Under the pieces are notes generated by a model. That model searched no databases and was not told the origin of the DNA. It saw only the letters and a program-made list of their open reading frames with translations. Positions 1-6,090 of a stretch of 15,201 bases of DNA are shown in pieces. The first letter of the stretch is position 1; every line of letters begins with the position of its first letter. This DNA comes from CAZGWJ01 sp964529445 (lineage in GTDB: Bacteria > Oederibacteriota > Muellerivitia > Muellerivitales > Muellerivitaceae). The DNA is taken from positions 1 through 15,201 of the forward strand of contig CAZGWJ010000064.1 in NCBI GenBank assembly GCA_964529445.1. The letters are read 5' to 3'. The position numbers and the translations under genes were made by a program.

Positions 1-601
1 CTTCGAGCGCCCTCTTCTGGGGCTCGCCCCGCACGAGATCGTGGCCGCAGGGCTGGTGCGCACCTTCCAGAATATCCGGCTCTTCAAGGGACTCGCGGTC
101 TCGGACAACGTGAAGATCGCCTTCCACCACCGTCGGCCCTACTCCCACCTGGACGCGGTGCTTGACACGCGGCGCTTCCGGGAGGCCGAGGAACGGCTGG
201 GTCGGGACACCGACCGCATCCTCGGGATGCTGGAACTGTCGGGCCGTCGCGACGACCCGGCGGGGTCCCTGCCTTACGGCGACCAGAAGAAGCTCGAGAT
301 CGCCCGCGCCCTGGCCACGGGCGCCCGCATCCTCCTCCTGGACGAGCCCGCCGCCGGCATGAATCCCCAGGAAACGGCCTGGCTCATGGACCTGGTCCGC
401 CGCATCCGCGACGAATTCTCCCTCTCGGTCCTTCTCATCGAGCACGACATGAGCGTGGTGATGGGCATCTGCGAGACCGTGCACGTCATGGATCACGGCG
501 TGAAGATCGCCGAGGGGAGCCCGGCCCAGGTTCAGCGGGACCCGAAGGTGGTCGAGGCGTACCTGGGAACACGTCGCGGCGCCGCGGAGGCGGAGTCTTG
601 A
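1..601 (+). CDS. livG: Branched-chain amino-acid ABC transporter ATPase LivG, 5' partial
   Basis: This is one of two cytoplasmic ATPases that drive a LivHM-type importer of branched-chain amino acids or similar amides. The reading frame is open from base 2, so the gene starts upstream of the window; about 199 codons are visible and roughly 55-60, including the Walker A loop, are missing. The visible part opens with the family-typical GLAPHEI and RTFQNIRLF (Q-loop) segment. The ABC signature is LPYGDQKKLEIARAL, Walker B is ILLLDEP followed by AAGMNP, and the H-loop is LLIEHDMSVVM. This AAGMN/EHDMSVVM pattern is typical of LivG rather than LivF. The ATG at 41 lies inside the conserved domain and is not the start. 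The stop overlaps the livF start in TTGA, implying translational coupling. The substrate cannot be read from the ATPase. Confidence 0.95.
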   Translation, partial: FERPLLGLAPHEIVAAGLVRTFQNIRLFKGLAVSDNVKIAFHHRRPYSHLDAVLDTRRFREAEERLGRDTDRILGMLELSGRRDDPAGSLPYGDQKKLEIARALATGARILLLDEPAAGMNPQETAWLMDLVRRIRDEFSLSVLLIEHDMSVVMGICETVHVMDHGVKIAEGSPAQVQRDPKVVEAYLGTRRGAAEAES

Positions 602-1332
602 GCGCGGCGGTTCCCATCCTCGAGGTGAAGGACCTGGAGGTTCGCTACGGGGCCGTGCAGGCCCTTCGCGGCATTTCCCTTCGCGTCGAGAAGGGGTCGA
701 TCGTGACCCTGGTGGGCGCCAACGGTGCCGGAAAGTCCACCGTGCTCAAGACCGTTTCGGGGCTCCTGGAACCCGCGGCGGGGAGCGTTCTTTTCGAGGG
801 GGGGAGCATCGCGGGGACGGCGCCCCACGAGCTCGTCTCCCGGGGCCTGGTTCAATGCCCGGAGGGGCGCGGCGTGTTCCCCAACCTGACGGTGGAGGAG
901 AACCTCGATCTGGGGGCCTACACCCGGCGCGACGCGGCGGGCGTCGCGGCCGACCTGGCCCACGTCCTCGCGCTCTTCCCGCGCCTGCAGGACCGCCGCC
1001 GCCAGTCGGCGGGAACCCTCTCGGGCGGGGAACAGCAGATGCTGGCCATCGGCCGCGCCCTCATGGCCCGTCCCGTTCTGCTCCTGCTGGACGAGCCGTC
1101 GCTGGGGCTCGCGCCGCAGATGGTGGAGACCATCTTCGACACCATCGTTCGCATCAATCGCGAAGGTTCGACGATCCTTCTCGTCGAACAGAACGCCCAG
1201 ATGGCCCTGGAGGTCGCTTCGCGGGCCTACGTGCTGGAAACGGGTCGCATCGTGCTGGAGGGGGAGGCCCGGGAAGTCCGCCAGAACCCCAAGGTGAAAG
1301 CCGCCTACCTGGGGGAACAGTCCCGGGCGTGA
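598..1332 (+). CDS. livF: Branched-chain amino-acid ABC transporter ATPase LivF
   Basis: Second ATPase of the same importer, 244 residues (family usually about 235), complete. Walker A is GANGAGKST at residues 40-48, the signature LSGGEQ is at 141-146, and Walker B is LLLLDEP with D165/E166. The H-loop position reads LLVEQNA; Gln instead of His is normal for LivF. The ending VLETGRIVLEGEA and AYLGE is also family-typical. The start is TTG at 598, overlapping the livG stop by four bases (TTGA), so it is probably translated by coupling. No permease or binding-protein gene follows; the rest of the operon must lie upstream, and livF looks like its last gene. A convergent small gene ends only 7 bp downstream. 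Confidence 0.95.
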   Translation: MSAAVPILEVKDLEVRYGAVQALRGISLRVEKGSIVTLVGANGAGKSTVLKTVSGLLEPAAGSVLFEGGSIAGTAPHELVSRGLVQCPEGRGVFPNLTVEENLDLGAYTRRDAAGVAADLAHVLALFPRLQDRRRQSAGTLSGGEQQMLAIGRALMARPVLLLLDEPSLGLAPQMVETIFDTIVRINREGSTILLVEQNAQMALEVASRAYVLETGRIVLEGEAREVRQNPKVKAAYLGEQSRA

Positions 1333-1339
1333 GGCGCCT

Positions 1340-1510
1340 TCATCGGGGACGGCGTTGTTTCGGCGTCTCGTAGATGTTGTATGATATCGAGTCGGTGAAC
1401 AGGGAAACGAGCCGCATGAAAACGGACAGGACCAGGAAGAGGGCGGCGAAGAGGCCGGACAGGATCCCCAGATAGAGACCGACGACCTTCAGGATTTCCA
1501 GCCCGTTCAT
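1340..1510 (-). CDS. Small single-pass membrane protein, 56 aa, hypothetical
   Basis: A short minus-strand ORF fills most of the 255-bp gap between livF and the divergent gene at 1588. It reads ATG (1510-1508) to TGA (1342-1340). The peptide begins MNGLEILKVVGLYLGILSG, has one long hydrophobic stretch at about residues 9-38 (leucine, valine, phenylalanine and glycine rich, ending around FMRLVSLF), then a polar, basic tail ending PKQRRPR. The first 41 codons have strong G/C third positions like neighbouring genes; the last fifteen are less biased. A GGAAGG Shine-Dalgarno-like stretch lies about 9 bases before the ATG, and a perfect TATAAT lies about 40 bp upstream on the same strand. I recognise no family. 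It may act on its own or with the divergent membrane-protein operon. Coding status is inferred from these signals. Confidence 0.6.
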   Translation of the reverse strand: MNGLEILKVVGLYLGILSGLFAALFLVLSVFMRLVSLFTDSISYNIYETPKQRRPR

Positions 1511-1548
1511 CGTCCTCGTCCTTCCGGCGGGATCCCTTCGTTCCTCCC

Positions 1549-1554
1549 ATTATA
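1549..1554 (-). promoter_or_regulatory. Perfect -10 box (TATAAT) for the minus-strand small gene
   Basis: The plus strand reads ATTATA here, giving TATAAT on the minus strand, 38 bp before the small ORF's ATG. A start about 7 bases downstream would give a leader near 32 nt carrying the GGAAGG ribosome site. I found no good -35 at 16-18 bp spacing and no TG extension, so this is a -10-only call. A consensus -10 is uncommon by chance in DNA this G+C rich. Confidence 0.45.
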
Positions 1555-1587
1555 CCGCCCGGGAAGGGCGGACGGCGCGGGAGTCCC

Positions 1588-3672
1588 ATGACACGCGTGC
1601 ATCGTTCCCAACCCCGAACGTCGGACGCCCTCCGGCTTTTCCTCCTGGGTTTCCTCGGGCTCTTCCTGGAACTCGCCCTCATCCGCTACCTCCCCTCCCG
1701 CATCTGGTACCTGGGGTACTTCCCGAATTTCGTCCTTCTGGCCGCGTTCCTGGGAATGGGCGCGGGGTTCGTCATTTCCGGCCGCCTGTCCGACCGGGCC
1801 TCCGACCGCATGGGCTCGGCGGCGGCCGCCCTGCTCTTTTCGATCATCGCGATCGGATATTTCCTGAAACCCGTCGTTCCGGGACTCGGCGGAGGGGAAG
1901 GCACGCTGGGCGGGGAACTCTTCTTCACGGCCGTCGTGAGGGACGACTCGAATCTTTCCCGCATCCTGTTCCTGCTGCTGTTCCTTCTGGTCGCCGCCAC
2001 CTTCACCTGCATCACCCAGCGGACGGCCCGATTCTTCTCCCTCTTTCCGCCCCTCACGGCCTATTCGCTCGACATCGCGGGTTCCGTGGCGGGGATCCTG
2101 GCCTTCATGGCGATCAGCGCGAGCCGGACTCCCGCGTGGGTGTGGTTCGCGGCCATCGCGCTCCTGTTCCTCGCGGCCCTGGTCCGTCACGACGGACGCC
2201 CCCACCGGACGGCCCTGCCTCTTCTCCTCGCGATCGGGGTGCTGGTGTTCCTGCCCGGTTCCCGCCGCGCGGAGTCCCTTCCGGCCGGCATGACGTTCGA
2301 GATGCATTGGTCGCCCTACCAGATGGTCTCCTACCTGGATTCCCCCCCGGGATCGCCCACGATCTTCGTCAACCGGATCCCCCACCAGACCATCCTGGAC
2401 GGGCCCGCCCTCGAACGCTCCTTCTACATGAAGCCCCACCGGGCCCGGAAGGCCTCGGGCGGGGCGCCCTACCGGAACGTCCTGGTGATCGGCGCAGGCG
2501 CGGGCAACGACGTCGCGGCGGCCCTGAAGGGCGGGGCCGGAATCGTGGAGGCCGTCGAGATCGACCCGGTCATCGCGGTCTTGGGCCGGGAGAAGAACGG
2601 CCTCGGCCCCTACCGGGACCCCCGCGTCCGCCTCGTCATCGACGACGGGCGATCCGTGCTGACGAGGGCGAAGGGTCCCTATGACCTCGTGATCTTCGCC
2701 TTGACCGACTCCCTGGTCAAATCGAGTTCCCTCTCCCAGTTGCGGCTCGAGAATTTCCTCTTCACCCGGGAATCGTTCGAACGGGCTTTCAGCCTCCTTT
2801 CGCCCGAGGGCGACATCCTGCTCTATAACTATTACCGGCAGGACTGGTTCGCCCACCGTCTCATGGATACCCTGCGGGAAGCGACGGGGCGGGAACCTCG
2901 CATCCTCCAGCAGGGTGGGGGTTTCTACCAGATCGCCGTCGGCAGGAAGGACAATCCCGCCCGATCCGCATCCTCGCCGCGCGGGGAGGTCCCGACGGAC
3001 GATTGGCCCTTCCCCTATTTGCGAAAGAGGGGTGTTCCCGCCTTCTACCTGGGCGCCCTGGGGATCCTCGCGCTCCTGACGTCGGTGGGGATGTGGCTCG
3101 TGCGGCGCCGGGAAGTCCGGGACCGCCGGGGAGGTTCCTGGGCTTTCCGGACCGGATTCTTCGCCATGGGATCGGCGTTCCTGCTCCTGGAATCGAAATC
3201 CGTGGTCCAGTTCAGCCTGCTGTACGGGACCACCTGGTGGAACAGTTCGATCGTCTTCCTGGCGATCCTGCTCCTGGTGCTCCTGGCGAACCGCTTGGCC
3301 CCGCATCTGCCCGCCTCCTGGGGACGGACCGTCATCCCGGGACTGCTTCTGGCGAGCTGTCTCGCCACCCTCGCGGTGCCGCTTTCCCGGTTCCTCTACG
3401 TCGAGAATGTCCTTTCCCGGATGGCGGGGGCCGCGGTCTTTTCGTTGCTGCCCGTCTTCTTCGCGAACCTGTATTTCAGCGTGATGTTCCAGCGGCAGAA
3501 GAGGGCCGTGGACCTCTTCGGGTGGAATCTCCTGGGCTCCGCGGCGGGCGGCATCCTGGAGTATTCCAGCATGGCCTTCGGATACAACGCCTTGGCGGTC
3601 GGCGTCGCCCTGCTTTACGGGGCCGCCCTGCTGTCGTTCAGGGCCGCGGAACGTTCCGGGAGGGTTCCATGA
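1588..3672 (+). CDS. Polytopic membrane protein with spermidine-synthase-like SAM domain
   Basis: A 694-residue protein in three parts. Residues about 10-220 are a hydrophobic block with several membrane helices. Residues about 225-480 are a Rossmann domain of the spermidine/spermine synthase fold: glycine-rich VLVIGAGAGNDV near 298-309, the acidic VEAVEIDP (E324, D326) and the DDGRS segment (D352, D353). Residues about 490-690 are a second multi-helix block with segments such as LLLESKSVVQFSLLYG and NLLGSAAGGILEYSS, typical of the membrane-bound spermidine-synthase-like family. The catalytic DSSDP-type motif of true aminopropyltransferases reads FALTDSL, so the first Asp is lost and polyamine synthesis is doubtful. 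A SAM-dependent transferase or binding role at the membrane is more likely. The ATG at 1588 follows a GGGAG site. It overlaps the downstream esterase gene by ATGA. Confidence 0.8.
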   Translation: MTRVHRSQPRTSDALRLFLLGFLGLFLELALIRYLPSRIWYLGYFPNFVLLAAFLGMGAGFVISGRLSDRASDRMGSAAAALLFSIIAIGYFLKPVVPGLGGGEGTLGGELFFTAVVRDDSNLSRILFLLLFLLVAATFTCITQRTARFFSLFPPLTAYSLDIAGSVAGILAFMAISASRTPAWVWFAAIALLFLAALVRHDGRPHRTALPLLLAIGVLVFLPGSRRAESLPAGMTFEMHWSPYQMVSYLDSPPGSPTIFVNRIPHQTILDGPALERSFYMKPHRARKASGGAPYRNVLVIGAGAGNDVAAALKGGAGIVEAVEIDPVIAVLGREKNGLGPYRDPRVRLVIDDGRSVLTRAKGPYDLVIFALTDSLVKSSSLSQLRLENFLFTRESFERAFSLLSPEGDILLYNYYRQDWFAHRLMDTLREATGREPRILQQGGGFYQIAVGRKDNPARSASSPRGEVPTDDWPFPYLRKRGVPAFYLGALGILALLTSVGMWLVRRREVRDRRGGSWAFRTGFFAMGSAFLLLESKSVVQFSLLYGTTWWNSSIVFLAILLLVLLANRLAPHLPASWGRTVIPGLLLASCLATLAVPLSRFLYVENVLSRMAGAAVFSLLPVFFANLYFSVMFQRQKRAVDLFGWNLLGSAAGGILEYSSMAFGYNALAVGVALLYGAALLSFRAAERSGRVP

Positions 3673-4400
3673 GGGTCGCCTACGAGGCGCGGAAGGGCAC
3701 GGCGGGATTCCTGCTCCTGCACGGGCTGACCGGGACGCCCGATGAAGTGAGGCCGCTCGGGGAGCGCCTTGCCCGGGGCGGCTTTTCCGTGCTCGTGCCC
3801 TGGCTGGCGGGCCACGGCACCTCCCCGAAGGACCTGGAGCGCACCACCTGGCGGGATTGGGAGGAGAGCGGGCGCGAAGCGCTTCATGCGCTGAAGCGGC
3901 GGACCCGGAGGGTCTTCGTGGGCGGGTTGTCCATGGGCGCCTGTGCGGCGCTCCACCTGGCCTCCCACGAGGAGGTGGACGGCGTGGTCTCCATGGCGGG
4001 GCTCTACAAACTGGTCGATTGGCGCTTCAACCTCATCGGCTTCTTCCGTTTCCTGCAATGGCGCACGCGCGAACTGAAAGGCGGCGTGTCGAGGGGCGGG
4101 GTGGTGCATCCCACCTACGATTACGCCCCCACGAAAAGCCTTTACGAGCTCAAGAGGATGATGGACCACCTCCGCGACGACCTGCGCTACGTGAAGGCCC
4201 CGGCTCTCGTCTGTCACGGGTCGAAGGACTCGATGGTGCCCCCGGGGAACGCGGACCAGATCCTGGCCGCGCTCGGTTCCGCCCTCAAGCATCGGCTGAT
4301 CCTCCCGCGTTCCAACCACGTCCTTCCGCTCGACGAGGATCGGGAGATCCTTTTCGCGAAGGTCCTTCGATTCGCGCGGTCGCGGGGCCGTCGGATCTGA
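3669..4400 (+). CDS. Alpha/beta-hydrolase, Est30-like carboxylesterase/lipase
   Basis: A 243-residue cytoplasmic serine hydrolase; no signal peptide is seen. The oxyanion-hole region is LLLHGLTGTPDEV (H18-G19), and the nucleophile elbow is GLSMG with S88. Acid D187 lies in HGSKDSMVP and base H217 in RSNHVLPLD, giving a complete Ser-Asp-His triad. The WLAGHGTSPKDL segment and overall layout resemble the Est30/monoacylglycerol-lipase type. Its substrate, probably a short- or medium-chain ester or monoglyceride, is not determined. The start is the ATG whose last two bases open the TGA of the upstream membrane gene (ATGA), so the two genes are translationally coupled and probably act together. 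The frame stays open upstream to about 3003, but that is antisense-like noise inside the upstream gene; the conserved domain begins right after this ATG. Confidence 0.9.
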   Translation: MRVAYEARKGTAGFLLLHGLTGTPDEVRPLGERLARGGFSVLVPWLAGHGTSPKDLERTTWRDWEESGREALHALKRRTRRVFVGGLSMGACAALHLASHEEVDGVVSMAGLYKLVDWRFNLIGFFRFLQWRTRELKGGVSRGGVVHPTYDYAPTKSLYELKRMMDHLRDDLRYVKAPALVCHGSKDSMVPPGNADQILAALGSALKHRLILPRSNHVLPLDEDREILFAKVLRFARSRGRRI

Positions 4401-4457
4401 AAAGGCCGGGAAACGGGATGCTTTCTGCGGGCCCCGGATCCGGAAACCTCCATAATT

Positions 4458-4482
4458 GGGGTGTCTTCCGGTTCGGCACCCC
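4458..4482. other. Hairpin in the gap after the esterase gene
   Basis: GGGGTGTC (4458-4465) can pair with GGCACCCC (4475-4482) around a 9-base loop, giving 8 bp with one G-T pair. No T-run follows on either strand, so it does not qualify as an intrinsic terminator. Its role is unknown. Confidence 0.3.
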
Positions 4483-4496
4483 CTCCGATGGGATCG

Positions 4497-4539
4497 GGCC
4501 GGCAAGGGTTGACAGCGGGCGGCACCCCGGCCTATTTTT
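4497..4539 (+). terminator. Possible intrinsic terminator after the SAM-protein/esterase operon
   Basis: GGCCG (4497-4501) can pair with CGGCC (4528-4532), and after a small bulge GGGT (4506-4509) with ACCC (4524-4527). The structure is followed at once by TATTTTT (4533-4539). It lies about 100 bp after the esterase stop. It overlaps a good promoter-like sequence, so the two readings compete or coexist. Confidence 0.35.
4509..4538 (+). promoter_or_regulatory. Sigma-70-type promoter candidate for the M23/bactofilin genes
   Basis: A perfect -35, TTGACA (4509-4514), stands 18 bp before TATTTT (4533-4538), which matches four of six -10 bases. Transcription would begin about 4545, giving a leader near 40 nt before the ATG at 4585 and including the GGAG site there. 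This is the best two-part promoter match I found in the window. The same bases form a terminator-like hairpin and T-run. Confidence 0.5.
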
Positions 4540-4584
4540 GAGCCGGAGGAAGGCCCGCGAGGTTGTCCCTCCCCGACGGAGACC

Positions 4585-5499
4585 ATGTCCCACTTCAAGG
4601 ACTATTCGAAGAAGACCGTGACCTTCGTGGTCATCCCCCATGACCGCGCCAAGCCGTGGCGGCTCAATGTCCGGGTATGGGTCCTGGTCCTGGCGGGAAT
4701 CTTCCTCCTGGGGTTCGCCGCCTGGGCCTTCCTGGCCGTTTCTTCCAGCGTGGACGACCAGCTCACCCTGGCGGCCCATCAGAAGATGAAGCGGGAGATG
4801 AAGGAGATCACCGAGGAACTCGAGGCCAACCGGACCGTCATCGCCCGCATGGAACAGCTGGACCGGGAACTGAGGAAGGTGTTGAACCTCAAGAACCAGC
4901 GCAAGACGCCTCCCTTCCGCGGCAAGGGTGGACCCCGGGTTTCCGAGGAAGCGAACTTCTCCAGGACCCTCCAGGACCGGAGGGAGGCCCTGTCCGCCGA
5001 CCTGGTCGCGGAACTGAAGGACGTCAAGCAGGAGGCGCTCACCCAGGAGGCCAGCTTCAAGGAGATCCAGGTCTTCCTGGACAAGCAGCATTCCGTGCTG
5101 GCCGCCACGCCCTCCATCTGGCCGGTGAACGGATGGATCACCTCGGGATTCGGGAGCCGGGCCTCGCCCCTCACCGGCGAGGCGGGACGGCACCTGGGCG
5201 TGGATATCGCCAACGAGACCAACACGCCGATCCGTGCGACCGCGGACGGTCTGGTGACCTACGCGGGATGGGAGACGGGTTACGGGCGCGTCATCGCCGT
5301 CGAGCATGGATACGGCTACAGCACCCGGTACGGGCATTGCGCCCGCTTGAAGGTGAAGGTGGGCGACGAGGTGAAGCGGGGGCAGGTCATCGCGTATATC
5401 GGCTCGACGGGGCGAAGCACCGGGAGCCATTGCCATTACGAGGTGCGCCGGCACGGGGTGCCGGTGGACCCGATGAAGTACCTGCCCGAACAGCAATAG
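4585..5499 (+). CDS. Membrane-anchored M23 (LytM-type) metallopeptidase
   Basis: A 304-residue murein endopeptidase-type protein. Residues 1-28 are polar and basic (cytoplasmic), about 29-52 form one membrane helix (VWVLVLAGIFLLGFAAWAFL), and about 55-175 are charged and coiled-coil-like (KMKREMKEITEELEAN). The M23 domain spans about 178-300. Zinc ligands are H203 and D207 in HLGVDIA and H284 in HCHYEV; H251 in YGHCARL and H282 complete the active site, so it looks catalytically intact. The domain should lie in the periplasm and cut peptide cross-links in peptidoglycan. The ATG at 4585 follows a GGAG site. A bactofilin gene follows after 42 bp; M23-bactofilin pairs are a known cell-shape module in several phyla, supporting a morphogenesis role over general lysis. 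Confidence 0.92.
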   Translation: MSHFKDYSKKTVTFVVIPHDRAKPWRLNVRVWVLVLAGIFLLGFAAWAFLAVSSSVDDQLTLAAHQKMKREMKEITEELEANRTVIARMEQLDRELRKVLNLKNQRKTPPFRGKGGPRVSEEANFSRTLQDRREALSADLVAELKDVKQEALTQEASFKEIQVFLDKQHSVLAATPSIWPVNGWITSGFGSRASPLTGEAGRHLGVDIANETNTPIRATADGLVTYAGWETGYGRVIAVEHGYGYSTRYGHCARLKVKVGDEVKRGQVIAYIGSTGRSTGSHCHYEVRRHGVPVDPMKYLPEQQ

Positions 5500-5503
5500 C
5501 GGG

Positions 5504-5517
5504 CCCGCGTAAGCGGG
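5504..5517 (+). other. GNRA-type hairpin between the M23 and bactofilin genes
   Basis: CCCGC and GCGGG form a perfect 5-bp G/C stem closed by the tetraloop GTAA, in the 42-bp gap of this gene pair. It lies 24 bases before the bactofilin ATG and has no adjacent T-run. It could set relative expression or mRNA stability of the two genes. Confidence 0.35.
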
Positions 5518-5541
5518 AGCGACGTTTTCCGGAGGGGATCC

Positions 5542-5934
5542 ATGGGCTGGTTCGGTTCGGCGGACGGCAGGGGGATGGGGAGATTGGATACCCTCGTGGG
5601 ACCGGAGACGATCTTCAAGGGGACGTTCACCTCGAAGAATTCGGTCCGCATCGACGGGGAGGTTCACGGCAACGTGAATTGCGAGGACGGTGTCGTGGTA
5701 GGCGCCAAGGGACTCGTGCGGGGCAACATCACGGCCCGTTCGATCGTGGTCGGAGGCCGGGTGAAGGGCAACGTCACCGCTTCGATGCGGCTGGAGATGG
5801 AGAAGGGCGCCTTCATCGAGGGCGACCTCTCGACGCCGATCCTGCTGGTGGACGAGGGCGCGTCCTTCGACGGCAACTGTCACATGGAGGAAGCGGGCAA
5901 CGTGGTCGAGCTCTCCCGCGCCTCCCGGGAATAA
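5542..5934 (+). CDS. Bactofilin cytoskeletal protein
   Basis: A 130-residue polymer-forming protein of the bactofilin (DUF583) family. Bactofilins assemble without nucleotide into filaments under the inner membrane and recruit wall enzymes. The core, about residues 17-118, shows the repeating beta-helix pattern with regularly spaced glycine and valine turns: FKGTFTSKNSVRIDGEVHGN, VVGAKGLVRGNI, VVGGRVKGNV, then a rung at FIEGDL. The short N-terminal piece MGWFGSADGRGMGR could help membrane attachment, as in other family members. The length is typical. The ATG follows a strong GGAGG site 6 bases away. It is very probably cotranscribed with the M23 gene, whose product would be its partner. The family call is firm; filament formation is inferred. 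Confidence 0.93.
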   Translation: MGWFGSADGRGMGRLDTLVGPETIFKGTFTSKNSVRIDGEVHGNVNCEDGVVVGAKGLVRGNITARSIVVGGRVKGNVTASMRLEMEKGAFIEGDLSTPILLVDEGASFDGNCHMEEAGNVVELSRASRE

Positions 5935-5940
5935 CGGCGC

Positions 5941-6080
5941 TCTCCACGAAGATACGAAGACGACTTGCTCTGTGTCTTATGGTCTTATGGGAGCGCGATT
6001 GATCGCGCCCTTTCTTCCGCCCATATTCCGGGGATGGGATATCCATCATGGCGAAGGGTCCCTTCGTGACTTCGTGGTGA
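5941..6080. repeat. Intergenic element with inverted ends (about 140 bp) before mnmA
   Basis: CCACGAAGATACGAAG (5944-5959) is matched in reverse complement by CTTCGTGACTTCGTGG (6062-6077) at 14 of 16 positions, and pairing resumes one base further out (5941-5942 with 6079-6080). Inside lie a tandem TCTTATGG (5975-5990), a GCGCGAT/ATCGCGC hairpin with a 2-base loop (5993-6008), a GATGG/CCATC hairpin (6033-6047), and a perfect CGAAGGG-T-CCCTTCG palindrome (6052-6066). It fills nearly the whole 156-bp gap between the bactofilin gene and mnmA. From memory, CACGAAG-type intergenic repeats recur in other bacterial genomes. It encodes nothing recognisable, so a non-autonomous or REP-like element is the best guess. 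Confidence 0.55.
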
Positions 6081-6090
6081 AGGGGTTTCT

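Noticed and set aside
1507..3306. Minus-strand open frame of 599 codons opposite the SAM-domain gene
   Set aside because: Its product is low-complexity, rich in Arg, Gly, Glu and Pro, with no domain pattern, as expected opposite a G+C-rich gene. The plus-strand protein is clearly conserved.
3003..3668. N-terminal extension of the esterase frame
   Set aside because: The stretch is out-of-frame reading of the upstream gene; hydrolase homology starts right at the ATG of 3669.
4285..5883. Minus-strand open frame of 532 codons opposite the M23 and bactofilin genes
   Set aside because: It spans several real plus-strand genes and their gaps and has no recognisable domain.
5941..6080. CRISPR-like or small-RNA array in the mnmA leader
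   Set aside because: The repeats are inverted arms and short palindromes, not regularly spaced direct repeats with spacers.
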